Source of the DNA: Gammaproteobacteria bacterium
GTDB taxonomy: Bacteria; Pseudomonadota; Gammaproteobacteria; Pseudomonadales; Halieaceae
NCBI GenBank assembly: GCA_030426545.1
Contig: JAUHYL010000001.1
Span: forward strand, 1-64,000
Length of the DNA stretch: 64,000 nt
Reading direction: 5' to 3'
Position 1 is the first letter of the stretch. The number at the start of each line of letters is the position of its first letter. The notes under the pieces are model-generated. The model had not been told where the DNA came from and made no database searches. It was given only the letters and a program-made list of their open reading frames with translations. Positions 17,481-26,034 of this stretch are shown here, in pieces. The translations under genes and the position numbers were made by a program.

Positions 17481-18290
17481 ATGTCCGGCGGATTGTTTGA
17501 TTTAAGTGGCAAGGTCGCGCTGGTAACCGGCGGCAACAGCGGTCTTGGCCTGGGTTTCGCCCGGGGCATCGCGAAACAGGGCGGCGACGTCGTGATCTGG
17601 GGTCGCTCCGAAGAGAAAAACGCGGCCGCAGTCGAGGAACTGCAGTCACTGGGTGTTCGCGCCAGCGCCAGGCCGGTCGACGTGTCCTCGGAGGAGGATG
17701 TGAGTGCGGGCTTCAACGCATTGATAGGCGAGTATGGCCGCATCGATACTGTGATTGCCAACGCGGGAATGCCACCCAATACCCGCTCGATCCTGACCAC
17801 CTCCAGCGAGGACTATCACACGCTACTGAACACCAACATGCACGGCGCATTCTATACCTTGCAAAAAGCTGCACAGCTAATGGTTGAGCGCGCAGAGGCG
17901 GGTGAGCCCGGCGGCTCACTCGTATTTTGCGGCAGTCTCTCGATCTTCCAGGGCGTGCCCGGAATCGCGCCTTACGCCGCGGCGAAGGGCGGCATCAGCG
18001 CCGCACTGCGCTGCATGGCGGTGGAGCTCGGCCAACACGGCATTCGCGCCAACACGATTGCGCCGGGCTACATCAAGACGGGCTTCAGCGGCGGACGCCA
18101 GGACGGCAGCGAGCAACCCGAGGAGGAGTGGAATGACATCGACCAGATTTTCGCCGGCAAGGCCGCGCTCAGGCGTCCAGGCTTCGCGGTAGATTTCGAG
18201 GGCATCGCCGCGTACCTGGCGAGCGATGCTGCCAGCTTTCACACGGGCGACACCATCGTGATCGATGGCGCGTCCCTGATCCACATTTAG
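17481..18290 (+). CDS. SDR oxidoreductase
   Basis: A 269-residue classical SDR. TGGNSGLG (about residues 14-21) binds the cofactor and ANAGMP is near 95. The Ser is in CGSLS and YAAAKGG (about 163-169) provides Tyr/Lys. The VIDGAS end is a VDGG variant. The chosen start, ATG 17481, follows GAGAGGAG by six bases; an upstream in-frame reading to 17328 lies in non-conserved sequence. It is followed 39 bases later by an MDR alcohol dehydrogenase. The substrate is unknown; gluconate/3-oxoacyl-type reductases share this pattern. Confidence 0.83.
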   Translation: MSGGLFDLSGKVALVTGGNSGLGLGFARGIAKQGGDVVIWGRSEEKNAAAVEELQSLGVRASARPVDVSSEEDVSAGFNALIGEYGRIDTVIANAGMPPNTRSILTTSSEDYHTLLNTNMHGAFYTLQKAAQLMVERAEAGEPGGSLVFCGSLSIFQGVPGIAPYAAAKGGISAALRCMAVELGQHGIRANTIAPGYIKTGFSGGRQDGSEQPEEEWNDIDQIFAGKAALRRPGFAVDFEGIAAYLASDAASFHTGDTIVIDGASLIHI

Positions 18291-18329
18291 TCCTCGGCAC
18301 TAATCCCAAGGACAAACGGGAGACCCAGC

Positions 18330-19337
18330 ATGCGAAGAGTCCTCAACATTCACGAAGTCGACGACGCCCGCCTGGATGAGGTGCAAATGCCAGACGCGGG
18401 CGACTCGGACGTACTCATCGACGTAAAGGCCTGCGGTATCTGCGGCAGTGACCTGTCGTACATCAAGATGGGCGGCATCATGCGCCCTGAGGGTGGCGTG
18501 ACACCGCTGGGCCACGAGGCCGCTGGCGAGGTGACTTATGTCGGCAAGAACGTCGAGGGCATAACCGTGGGCGAGCGCGTCGTCATCAACCCCATGCAGA
18601 CGCCCAGCATGATCGGCAGTGGCGGACCCGAAGGCGCCTTCACAGAAAACTTGTTGGTTAGCGATGCACGGATTGGCGACAGCATACTGCCCATACCGAA
18701 AGGCCTACCTTTTGAGATTGCCGCGCTGACCGAACCTTTGGCGGTCGCGTTGCACGGTGTGAATCGCGCGGAGGTCGTACCGGGAGACAAGGTCGTCGTG
18801 TTCGGGTGTGGACCGATAGGCCTGGGTATGGTCTTGTGGTTACTCGACCGCGGCATAACAGACGTGGTCGCGCTGGACCTGGCCGAGGACCGGCTGGAAC
18901 GCGCACGCGCATTGGGCGCGCAGGCCGCGCTGAATCCGGCAGAGGTGAATGTGCGTGAGGAACTGATAAAACTGCACGGCGTGGGCAAAGTACTGAATCG
19001 CGATGCAGCCGGCACCGATGCCTACATCGACGCGGCGGGCGCGCCGAATATCCTGTCCGACGTGATTGGAATGGCGAAATTCCACTCGCGCCTAGTGATT
19101 ACCGCGGCCTACATGCAACCGGTCGAGGTACACCTGGGCGCGATGCTCACAACCGAGATGACCATCACCACCGCCATGGGCTACCCCGATGAAATGCCCG
19201 AGGTGCTGGCCGCCCTGCCCCGCATCGCCGATAAGGCCGGCTCAATGATCAGCCACCGCTTCGGGCTGGACGAGGTAATCGCCGCGCTAGACGTGGCGCG
19301 CTCGCCCGCCTCCGCGAAGGTAATGATCGATATCTGA
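18330..19337 (+). CDS. Zinc-type alcohol dehydrogenase (MDR family) lacking the structural zinc lobe
   Basis: A 335-residue MDR enzyme. The catalytic zinc Cys and the next Gly-Ser-Asp are in CGICGSDLSY (about residues 32-41). His-Glu are in PLGHEAAGEV (about 60-69). The nucleotide fold has VVFGCGPIGLGM (about 150-161). The four-cysteine structural zinc loop that usually follows GERVVINP is missing; instead the chain runs TPSMIGSGGPEGAFTENL. It oxidises an alcohol with NAD(P). It is co-directional with the preceding SDR and convergent with the SDR at 19346-20125. The start follows GGGAGA. Confidence 0.85.
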   Translation: MRRVLNIHEVDDARLDEVQMPDAGDSDVLIDVKACGICGSDLSYIKMGGIMRPEGGVTPLGHEAAGEVTYVGKNVEGITVGERVVINPMQTPSMIGSGGPEGAFTENLLVSDARIGDSILPIPKGLPFEIAALTEPLAVALHGVNRAEVVPGDKVVVFGCGPIGLGMVLWLLDRGITDVVALDLAEDRLERARALGAQAALNPAEVNVREELIKLHGVGKVLNRDAAGTDAYIDAAGAPNILSDVIGMAKFHSRLVITAAYMQPVEVHLGAMLTTEMTITTAMGYPDEMPEVLAALPRIADKAGSMISHRFGLDEVIAALDVARSPASAKVMIDI

Positions 19338-19345
19338 GCCGCGGA

Positions 19346-20125
19346 TCAGCGCGGCTGCATGCGTATAGCGCCATCCAGGCGAATCGTCTCGCCATTTACG
19401 TATCCATTGCGAAGCAGTTCCAGCGTCATGCTGGCATATTCCTGCGGGTCGCCGAGACGCTTCGGAAACGGCACCATGCCACCGAGCGACTTGAGCATCT
19501 CGTCCGGTACGCGCGCCATCGGAGGCGTGTGGAAAATGCCGGGCTGAATGGTGTTCACACGGATACCCTCCCGCGATAAGTCGCGAGCAATCGTCAGTGT
19601 CATACCGACAATCGCAGCCTTCGCAGCGGAATAGGCAGCCTGGCCGATCTGGCCCTCTGTGGCAGCCGCGGACGCGGTGTTAATCATCGCGCCGCGCTCG
19701 CCGTCGATCGGTTCGAGCTCCATCATTCCGGCTGCCGAACGCGTGATACAGCGAAAAGTACCCACTGTATTGAGCTTGAGCACCCACTCGAACTGATCGG
19801 TGGGAAACATTTTGATTTCACCTGTCTTCTTGTCGCGCTTAACAGTCGGGATGGCGTTGCCACCGCCGGCACAGCAGATTAGTGCACGCTCCTGGCCCTG
19901 GGCATCGCGAGCCTTGGCAAACGCGGCGTCCACGCTGTCGTCAGACAGCACATCGCACTGACAGAAAATGGACCCTGTCTCGGCCGCAGCCTGCTCACCC
20001 GACTCCTCATTTAGATCAAAGATGGCAACTTGTGCACCGGCGGCGCGCAGGGCCTTGACCGTGGCGAGCCCGAGCCCGGAAGCGCCGCCCGTGACGACTG
20101 CCGCGAGTGAGGAATCTACTTTCAT
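19346..20125 (-). CDS. SDR oxidoreductase, HSD10 / 3-hydroxyacyl-CoA dehydrogenase-like
   Basis: A 259-residue SDR of the HSD17B10 group, which oxidises 3-hydroxyacyl-CoAs and some hydroxysteroids with NAD. The cofactor motif TGGASGLG is at about residues 10-17, and Asp in FDLNEE favours NAD. CCAGGG stands in place of NNAG, NTASAAA holds Ser, and YSAAKAA (about 163-169) holds Tyr/Lys. The PFPKRLGDPQEYA segment and VNGETIRLDGAIRM end are typical of this subgroup. An AAGGAG site precedes the ATG at 20125. A minus-strand promoter with its -35 overlapped by an operator is visible at 20203-20231. Confidence 0.86.
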   Translation of the reverse strand: MKVDSSLAAVVTGGASGLGLATVKALRAAGAQVAIFDLNEESGEQAAAETGSIFCQCDVLSDDSVDAAFAKARDAQGQERALICCAGGGNAIPTVKRDKKTGEIKMFPTDQFEWVLKLNTVGTFRCITRSAAGMMELEPIDGERGAMINTASAAATEGQIGQAAYSAAKAAIVGMTLTIARDLSREGIRVNTIQPGIFHTPPMARVPDEMLKSLGGMVPFPKRLGDPQEYASMTLELLRNGYVNGETIRLDGAIRMQPR

Positions 20126-20202
20126 GGTGTTCTCCTTGTAATGAAATGAGTGCCGAACGGGGCGTGCGACGGGTATTCCCGGCAAGGCCGAGCGGGCCGT
20201 CA

Positions 20203-20231
20203 TATATATAACAGCCACCATAACTATGCAA
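20203..20231 (-). promoter_or_regulatory. Sigma-70-type promoter of the HSD10-like SDR gene
   Basis: Read on the minus strand: TTGCAT (-35) at 20231-20226, a 17-base spacer, then TATATA (-10) at 20208-20203. It lies 78 bases before the start at 20125. The -35 hexamer overlaps the CAACAgTGTTG palindrome at 20229-20239, so a bound protein should block RNA polymerase. Confidence 0.55.
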
Positions 20232-20239
20232 CAGTGTTG
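20229..20239. promoter_or_regulatory. Operator-like palindrome CAACAgTGTTG between divergent units
   Basis: An exact match to CAACAnTGTTG. On the plus strand it lies upstream of TATAAT at 20248-20253, which could be the -10 of the CoA-transferase unit beginning at 20280. On the minus strand it overlaps the -35 element of the SDR gene. One bound protein could therefore control both divergent units. Confidence 0.75.
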
Positions 20240-20279
20240 TTGACCTGTATAATTCTGTCAGAACAGCGGGGAATTGCGT

Positions 20280-21506
20280 ATGACTCAAGTAATGAAAGGT
20301 ATTCGCGTGTTGGAGGTCGCCCAAATGACCTTCGTGCCAGCCGCCGGCGCTATTCTGGCGGACTGGGGCGCCGACGTGATCAAGATCGAACACCCTGTGC
20401 GCGGAGACACCCAGCGCGGCTTTATCAATATGGGTGGCGTCAAGGTCAACCCGCAGCGCAGCCCGTTCGTGGAACACCCCAATCGGGGCAAGCGCAGCGT
20501 GGGCGTGGATATTTCAAAACCCGAGGGCGTCGAGGTCATTTACGAACTCGCAAAGACTGCTGATGTATTCCTCACCAATTACCTGCCGCGCCAGCGCCAG
20601 AAAATGAAATTCGACATTGAGCATATCCGCGCGGTCAACCCGGACATCATTTACGCGCGCGGTAGCGCCTATGGTGACAAAGGACCCGAGCGCGACACCG
20701 GCGGCTTCGACGGCACTGCATTCTGGAATCGCAGCGGCATTGCCACCGCCATGTCGCCGGCCGAACTTGGCGGCCCGATATCCCAGGGCATCCCTGCTTT
20801 TGGTGATTCGATCGGCGGCATGAACATCGCGGGCGGGATTTCGGCTGCGCTCTTCCACCGCGAACGCACGGGAGAGGCCATAGAGCTTGATGTCTCGCTC
20901 CTTAGCACCGCCTGGTGGGCGGCCGGGACATCCATCGATATGGGTATCGACTGCGGCCAGGTATCGCGCAACCGCATGCCCTCATCCGGTGGCAATCCCG
21001 GCAATCCATTCATGGGCAACTACACAACTTCGGACGGCGGCACGATCAACCTGTGCACGCTGACACCGGGCCCGCACATCCGCAATGTATTCGAACATCT
21101 GGGCATTCCCGACGCGGCGGATGATGCGCGCTTCGCCGACGTAGATTCCCTCATGCAGAACTGGGAAGCGGCCAGCGACCTGATCCGCGAACAATTCGCC
21201 GCCAAACCCTTTGACTACTGGCGCGAACACCTTAAGACTATGAGCGGGCAGTGGGCGCCAGTGCTCGACCTCCTGCAAATTGCCGCAGACGAACAGGCAC
21301 TGGCCAATGACATGCTGTTCGAAGTCGAGGCGCGCGACGGAGGCGACCCCGTCAAACTCGTGCGCGGCCCGGTGCAGTTCAACCACGAACCCGTGCAGAC
21401 CACCAGCGCACCGGAGGCCTCGGAACACACCGAACTCGTACTGATGGAAGCGGGCATGGAGTGGGACGAGATCGAGAAACTAAAAGCCCTGGGCGCTATT
21501 GCCTGA
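20280..21506 (+). CDS. CaiB/BaiF-type (family III) CoA-transferase
   Basis: A 408-residue family III CoA-transferase, the usual length, moving CoA between a donor acyl-CoA and a free acid. The N-terminal GIRVLEVAQM and the ADWGADVIKIEHP segment (about residues 24-36) are characteristic. The catalytic Asp is probably in PAFGDSIGGM (about residue 180). The ATG at 20280 is preferred to a TTG two codons upstream. It heads a four-gene unit with a small Cys-containing protein, an acyl-CoA ligase and another small protein, so two CoA-loading routes sit together. Bile-acid/steroid CoA-transferases belong to the same family. Confidence 0.9.
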   Translation: MTQVMKGIRVLEVAQMTFVPAAGAILADWGADVIKIEHPVRGDTQRGFINMGGVKVNPQRSPFVEHPNRGKRSVGVDISKPEGVEVIYELAKTADVFLTNYLPRQRQKMKFDIEHIRAVNPDIIYARGSAYGDKGPERDTGGFDGTAFWNRSGIATAMSPAELGGPISQGIPAFGDSIGGMNIAGGISAALFHRERTGEAIELDVSLLSTAWWAAGTSIDMGIDCGQVSRNRMPSSGGNPGNPFMGNYTTSDGGTINLCTLTPGPHIRNVFEHLGIPDAADDARFADVDSLMQNWEAASDLIREQFAAKPFDYWREHLKTMSGQWAPVLDLLQIAADEQALANDMLFEVEARDGGDPVKLVRGPVQFNHEPVQTTSAPEASEHTELVLMEAGMEWDEIEKLKALGAIA

Positions 21507-21538
21507 ACTCCCTGCACAACAGAGCGAGCGAGACGACT

Positions 21539-21829
21539 ATGAAAGCCGGAACCAAGCTAAAAAGTGCCGTGTGCGATACCGAAGTCATGGTAATTCGCGC
21601 GGGCGAAGGTGTCGTGGCCTGCGGCGGTGTTCCGATGGCGGAAGACAAGCCCGCGGAGACCGGCAGTCCGGATTCCGAATTCTCAGGCGGCACTCTGCTC
21701 GGGAAGCGCTATGTCGACGCGCAAGATACGCTCGAGTTGCTGTGCGTCAAGCCGGGCGCAGGATCCCTGTCGCTCGACGGCGTGGCGCTGATGACCAAGG
21801 ACGCCAAGCCACTGCCCTCCTCGGACTAA
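21539..21829 (+). CDS. Small conserved-looking protein with three cysteines; unknown function
   Basis: A 96-residue protein between a CoA-transferase (33 bases upstream) and an acyl-CoA ligase (9 bases downstream). It begins MKAGTKLKSAVCDTEVMVIR, with further Cys in VACGGVP and LLCVKPG. The spacing suggests a small beta-rich domain, possibly binding metal through the three Cys. It ends KPLPSSD. I recall similar small proteins beside acyl-CoA ligases in actinobacterial catabolic clusters, but I cannot name a function. A search for co-occurrence with the ligase would be informative. Confidence 0.68.
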   Translation: MKAGTKLKSAVCDTEVMVIRAGEGVVACGGVPMAEDKPAETGSPDSEFSGGTLLGKRYVDAQDTLELLCVKPGAGSLSLDGVALMTKDAKPLPSSD

Positions 21830-21838
21830 CCCCACGCC

Positions 21839-23332
21839 GTGAACATCTCTCTCATCCTGGAAATGGCCGCCGAAGCAGCCCCCGAGCGCATTGGCCTGGT
21901 GTGCGACGGCCGCCGCTGGACCTACGGCGAACTGCTGGCGGCTTCCAGAGGAGCGGCGGCGCGCCTGATGCAATACGACTGCAACTTCGTCTCACTACTG
22001 GATGAAAGCAGCGAGGCAGCCCCCATCGCGCTCTTCGGCGCAGCACTCGCCGGCATTCCCTATGTACCGCTCAACTACCGCCTGGCGGACGAGGATCTCG
22101 CAGGATTGCTAGCGCGCATTGCGCCCGCCTGCATCGTGGGCGACGTGGAGCGCGCAAGACGGCTGAACCCCGATGCCGGTCATACCTGCGTAGACCGCAC
22201 CTCATTTGTGGCCGCTGCCGAGAGCGCGGCGGGTAATTTCGACGCACCACGCGACGACGAGGATATCACCGCCCAGATATTCACCAGTGGCACGACGGGC
22301 ACCCCAAAGGCGGCACTGCTGCGTCACGCGAACCTGCTCGGCTATATTCTCGGCACTGTGGAATTTTGCTCCGCGGCGGAAACGGATGCGCAACTAGTCT
22401 GCGTACCGCCCTACCACATCGCCGGCATCTCGGCGCTGTTGAGTGCTTTTTACGCGCAGCGGCGCATTGTCATGCTACCGGCATTCGAACCTGATGACTG
22501 GTTGCACCTGGCGGCGGAAGAGCAGATCAGCAACGCGTTTCTCGTCCCCACCATGCTGGCACGTATCATGGAACGTATCGATGCCGGCAGCACGGCAAAT
22601 CTCACAGCGCTGCGCGCGATTGCTTACGGCGGCGGGCGCATGCCGGCCGAATTGATCGAGCGTGCGCTCGAGCTGTTTCCCGACACGGCATTCACCAACG
22701 CCTACGGTTTGACCGAGACCAGTTCCACCATCGCCCTGCTGGGCCCCGAAGACCATCGCCTCGCGCAGAGCGCCAAAGACCCGGCAGTGAGCGCGAGGCT
22801 CGGCTCGGTCGGCAGACCACTGCCAACTGTCGAAATCGAGATTCGCGACGCCGATGGGCTCCCGCTACCCCCGGGGGAAAGCGGCGAGATCTACGTGCGC
22901 GGCGAGCAGGTCTCCGGCGAGTACCGCGAGCGCAGCGCACTGGATAAAGACGGCTGGTTTCCCACGCGCGACGCGGGCTGGCTGGACGACGAGGGCTACC
23001 TCTTCCTCGCGGGACGCGCAGACGACGTGATCGTGCGCGGGGGCGAGAATATTTCGCCCGGCGAAATCGAGGATGTGCTGACGGCGCATCCGGCGATCGC
23101 CGATGCCGCCGCGGTGGGCGTACCTTCCACAGAGTGGGGCGAAGCAGTAGGCATTGCCGTCGTCTTCAAGCCCGGCGCAGAATCGCTGGACGACGATGCA
23201 CTGCGCCAACTGATCCGCGACCGGTTGCGCTCGTCGCGCCTGCCCGAGCAGATTCGCTTGCGCGACGAACTGCCCTACAACGAGATGGGCAAACTACTTC
23301 GCCGGGAAGTACGAAACTGGTTCAACGAATGA
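21839..23332 (+). CDS. Acyl-CoA synthetase (AMP-dependent)
   Basis: A 497-residue AMP-binding ligase. The core motif FTSGTTGTPKAALL is at about residues 150-163. NAYGLTETSS (about 288-297) is A5, TRDAGWLDDEGYLFLAGRADD spans A7/A8 (split here for position: about 378-398), and the catalytic Lys lies in YNEMGKLLRREV near the end. These are all canonical, so it should be active. It starts at a GTG (21839) and follows the small Cys protein by nine bases. It probably loads a carboxylated intermediate with CoA for the adjacent beta-oxidation-type genes. Confidence 0.92.
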   Translation: MNISLILEMAAEAAPERIGLVCDGRRWTYGELLAASRGAAARLMQYDCNFVSLLDESSEAAPIALFGAALAGIPYVPLNYRLADEDLAGLLARIAPACIVGDVERARRLNPDAGHTCVDRTSFVAAAESAAGNFDAPRDDEDITAQIFTSGTTGTPKAALLRHANLLGYILGTVEFCSAAETDAQLVCVPPYHIAGISALLSAFYAQRRIVMLPAFEPDDWLHLAAEEQISNAFLVPTMLARIMERIDAGSTANLTALRAIAYGGGRMPAELIERALELFPDTAFTNAYGLTETSSTIALLGPEDHRLAQSAKDPAVSARLGSVGRPLPTVEIEIRDADGLPLPPGESGEIYVRGEQVSGEYRERSALDKDGWFPTRDAGWLDDEGYLFLAGRADDVIVRGGENISPGEIEDVLTAHPAIADAAAVGVPSTEWGEAVGIAVVFKPGAESLDDDALRQLIRDRLRSSRLPEQIRLRDELPYNEMGKLLRREVRNWFNE

Positions 23333-23368
23333 CTACGAAGTAATTTCCAGCTACAGGGAGCGAACACT

Positions 23369-23632
23369 ATGCAAAACATGATCACCCCGGATGATCCCAA
23401 CTGCCCCTTCGAGTTCAACTTCGATGCGGCCACATTCCAACCCGGCGACATCGTTAGCTACCGTGTGTCCGAGGGTTTCGACGACATGCCCTTCGTAGGT
23501 GAACTCATCGAGGTACACGATGACTTCGTGGTCTTGCACCACTTCGGCGAGCCGGAAAACCAATGGCGGCCGATGCGCGGCACTCGCGAGGACCGACCCG
23601 TCGTGAGTCGTGAGGATGCCTTGGCCGAGTGA
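23369..23632 (+). CDS. Small acidic protein, unknown function
   Basis: An 87-residue acidic protein starting MQNMITPDDPNCPFEFN, last gene of the CoA-transferase/ligase unit, 36 bases after the ligase. It carries a short beta-barrel-like pattern: FQPGDIVSYRV, then FVGELIEVHDDFVVLHH, as in SH3-like or OB-like strands. No catalytic motif is visible. A GGGAG site precedes the ATG. It has no recognised homologue in my memory; function unknown. Confidence 0.6.
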   Translation: MQNMITPDDPNCPFEFNFDAATFQPGDIVSYRVSEGFDDMPFVGELIEVHDDFVVLHHFGEPENQWRPMRGTREDRPVVSREDALAE

Positions 23633-23844
23633 GCCTCGGCTAACTGCGGACTTTCACCGATTTCAGCTCACCCTCAAACACGCCCTCGTCAGCGCATTCG
23701 GTAAACACCGCAACCCGCGTAATGCGACCCGTATCGACGGTTACACCGAGGCCCGCCATAATGACAGCGGCGCGGCTTGGCACAGGTTCAGCAAGAGAAA
23801 CAGAACCGGCGACAAGGCGGCACGCATTGGAGTACCTCACAAGT

Positions 23845-24588
23845 CTAGTTGAATTGATAAGTCGCCAGGAACTCGCCGAATGCCACGACACAACGCGCGG
23901 CGTCAGCGCCGTTAATGACCCTGTGATCGTAACTGAGCGATAGCGGCAACAGACGCTGCGTCACCGGATTGCCGTCGGCGTCAGGCATCAGGCAGGCACG
24001 GGTACGCGTTACACCGAGAATGGCCACCTCGGGTGCATTGATGATCGGGGTGAACGCCGTGCCACCGATGTGCCCCAGTGACGAGATGGTAAAACAGCCG
24101 CCGGACATCTCAACCATCGAGAGTCCTTTACCCCGCGCCTTTTCCGACAACGCGGCGATCTCACCGGCGATCTCCTCGAGCGTCTTGCCATCGCAGTTCT
24201 GCACAACCGGCACGAGCAGTCCACCGGGCACATCCACGGCGAAACCGATATTGTAATAGCCCTTCTGGAACACTGTCGCACCGTCGGCACTGAGAGAACA
24301 GTTGAACTGCGGGTACTGCTCCAGCACTGCCACAGCGGCCTTGGTCAGCACGGGCAATAGTGTGCGCTTTTGCTCTGGGTGGGTCTCATTCCAGGCACGG
24401 CGGCGCGCCTCGAATTCTGTGACATCGACATTGTCGTGATGCGTTACGTGGGGTATCTGCGTCCAGTTGCGCTGCATGACGCGCCCGACGTGCTGCTGCA
24501 CACGGCCGGGCTCACGCGGCTCCACCGGGCCGTACTGGGAAAAATCCTCCTCGGGCCAGGGCAACGGGGGTACGGTCTTGTCACTCAT
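23845..24588 (-). CDS. E2-like acyltransferase catalytic domain without lipoyl domain
   Basis: A 247-residue protein matching only the catalytic domain of 2-oxo-acid dehydrogenase E2 components. The active-site motif is LSYDHRVINGADAAR (about residues 212-226), where His and Asp-Arg of DHRxxxG lie. The catalytic core starts with NWTQIPHVTHHDNVDVTEFE split over the first two strands. There is no N-terminal lipoyl domain and no peripheral-subunit-binding domain, so it cannot act as an ordinary swinging-arm E2. It follows the thiolase by 14 bases with a GGAG site before ATG 24588. A stand-alone CoA-dependent acyltransferase acting with the thiolase is the most likely role (inference). Confidence 0.82.
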   Translation of the reverse strand: MSDKTVPPLPWPEEDFSQYGPVEPREPGRVQQHVGRVMQRNWTQIPHVTHHDNVDVTEFEARRRAWNETHPEQKRTLLPVLTKAAVAVLEQYPQFNCSLSADGATVFQKGYYNIGFAVDVPGGLLVPVVQNCDGKTLEEIAGEIAALSEKARGKGLSMVEMSGGCFTISSLGHIGGTAFTPIINAPEVAILGVTRTRACLMPDADGNPVTQRLLPLSLSYDHRVINGADAARCVVAFGEFLATYQFN

Positions 24589-24602
24589 TGTTTCGCTCCA
24601 GG

Positions 24603-25856
24603 CTAAAGCCGTTCGATGATCATGGCCGGCGCCATGCCGCCCGCTGCGCACATGGTAATCAGTGCATAACGGCCGCCACTGCGCTCCAGTTCGTCGAGCG
24701 CCGTACCGATCAGGATAGCACCCGTAGCCGCGATGGGGTGCCCAAGCGCGATCGCCCCGCCATTAGGGTTGACCTTCTCCCGATCGAGTTCGAGGTCACG
24801 TATAAACTTCTCGACGACAACAGCGAACGCCTCGTTCACTTCCCACACATCGATGTCGTCCTTGCCCAGACCTGCTTTTTCCAGCACTTTTTTCGCGGCG
24901 GGTACAGGCGCGTTCAACATCAGCGTCGGGTCATCGCCCACGTTGGCCATGGCGACCACGCGAGCGCGGGGTTGCATACCGTGCCGGTCTGCATACTCCC
25001 TGGAGGCCAGCAGCACTGCGGCCGCACCGTCCACGACGCCAGAGGAAATACCCACGTGATGCAGAGGCTCGAATTCGAGATCCGGGTACTTCTGTTTGAT
25101 CAGCTCAGCGAAGGTGGGCCCGCCTTTCTGCGACGGCATACTGTGAAACATCTCAAAGGCCGGCTTCAGGTCCGCGAGGCTCTGAAGCGTGGTCTCCGGT
25201 CGGGGGTACTCCTCGTGATCGAGGATGACATTGCCCTCATCGTCGCGCACAGTAATGGTGGAATTATCGAAACGCCCCTGCTCGATGGCTCGCGCGGCTC
25301 GTTGCTGGCTCTGTATACCCAATTCTTCAAGTTCTGAGCGCGAAATGCCCTCCATCGCGGCAATCGCATCAGCACAGACACCCTGATTCGACTGCGGATG
25401 CGTGGCCTGGAGGCGCGGGTTACCCACCCCCATCCCGGCCGATCCAACGCCGGCCTCGCGCATCTTCATGCCGTGCGCGGTGACGTAGGAGAGCATCTCG
25501 GAGCCGCCCGCGACCACGAGGTCCTCCATACCCGCCATGATCTGGCCCGCCGCGAGGTTCGCAGCCGTCAGTCCACTGCCGCAGAACCGGTTCAGGGTTA
25601 CGCCGCTCGCGCGGACGTCGTAACCCGCATCGAGGGCAGCCATGCGTCCAACATCGCCGGCCTGCAGGCCAATCTGCCCGGAAACCCCCCAGATCACATC
25701 GTCCACGTCCGCGGTGTCGAATTGGTTGCGATCGCGAATAGCGGCAAGCACGCAGGCGGCAAGGTGCTCCGGGTGCATCTTCGACAGAGCACCCTTGCCC
25801 GGCTTACCGATGCCCCGCGGGGTGCGCAAGGCGTCGATGATATAAGCGTCCGACAT
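24603..25856 (-). CDS. Thiolase (acetyl-CoA C-acyltransferase)
   Basis: A 417-residue thiolase with all catalytic elements: nucleophilic Cys in NRFCGSGL (about residue 92), NEAF (about 345), GGAIALGHPIAATGA (about 375-389) and the second Cys in CAAGGMAPAM near the end. It cleaves 3-ketoacyl-CoA to acetyl-CoA and a shortened acyl-CoA, or the reverse. The ATG at 25856 follows AGGAGA by a normal distance. Its promoter (25910-25938) has the -35 box inside the palindrome at 25936-25946, which it shares with the divergent TetR gene. A second, Cys-less thiolase-like gene lies at 36789. Confidence 0.93.
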   Translation of the reverse strand: MSDAYIIDALRTPRGIGKPGKGALSKMHPEHLAACVLAAIRDRNQFDTADVDDVIWGVSGQIGLQAGDVGRMAALDAGYDVRASGVTLNRFCGSGLTAANLAAGQIMAGMEDLVVAGGSEMLSYVTAHGMKMREAGVGSAGMGVGNPRLQATHPQSNQGVCADAIAAMEGISRSELEELGIQSQQRAARAIEQGRFDNSTITVRDDEGNVILDHEEYPRPETTLQSLADLKPAFEMFHSMPSQKGGPTFAELIKQKYPDLEFEPLHHVGISSGVVDGAAAVLLASREYADRHGMQPRARVVAMANVGDDPTLMLNAPVPAAKKVLEKAGLGKDDIDVWEVNEAFAVVVEKFIRDLELDREKVNPNGGAIALGHPIAATGAILIGTALDELERSGGRYALITMCAAGGMAPAMIIERL

Positions 25857-25909
25857 GACATTCTCCTGATGGCCGACTGGCTCGGCACGCTGGTCCGTAA
25901 AGGGCAAAA

Positions 25910-25938
25910 ACTATACAGCGACACCCCTTATCATTCAA
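25910..25938 (-). promoter_or_regulatory. Sigma-70-type promoter of the thiolase/E2-like unit
   Basis: On the minus strand TTGAAT (-35) at 25938-25933, a 17-base spacer and TATAGT (-10) at 25915-25910. The start codon is at 25856, leaving a leader of about 50 bases. The -35 hexamer overlaps the CAACAaTGTTG palindrome, consistent with repression by a bound dimer. Confidence 0.6.
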
Positions 25939-25946
25939 CAATGTTG
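25936..25946. promoter_or_regulatory. Operator-like palindrome CAACAaTGTTG next to the TetR gene
   Basis: An exact match to CAACAnTGTTG, located between the divergent thiolase and TetR genes. A half-site-like AACAACAGTG follows at about 25956-25965. On the plus strand a TATAAC at 25949-25954 could be the TetR -10. Operators in a TetR gene's own divergent promoter are typical of autoregulation in this family. Confidence 0.78.
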
Positions 25947-26034
25947 TCTATAACGAACAACAGTGGAAAACCTCCCGCTCCCCGCAGGTCGATACGCTTT
26001 GCTACTATGGTGAAAAAAGCGTAGACGAACCGGG

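Noticed and set aside
23640-23891. Minus-strand 83-codon frame after the small acidic protein gene
   Set aside because: The part from about 23770 to 23640 reads like protein (GLGVTVDTGRI...VFEGELKSVKV), so it could be a gene tail, but it overlaps the E2-like gene's end, has no partner upstream and matches no family I can name. Left unannotated.
25951-25966. Second possible half-site AACAACAGTG beside the TetR operator
   Set aside because: Only one arm is present. It may help binding but is not called a separate operator.
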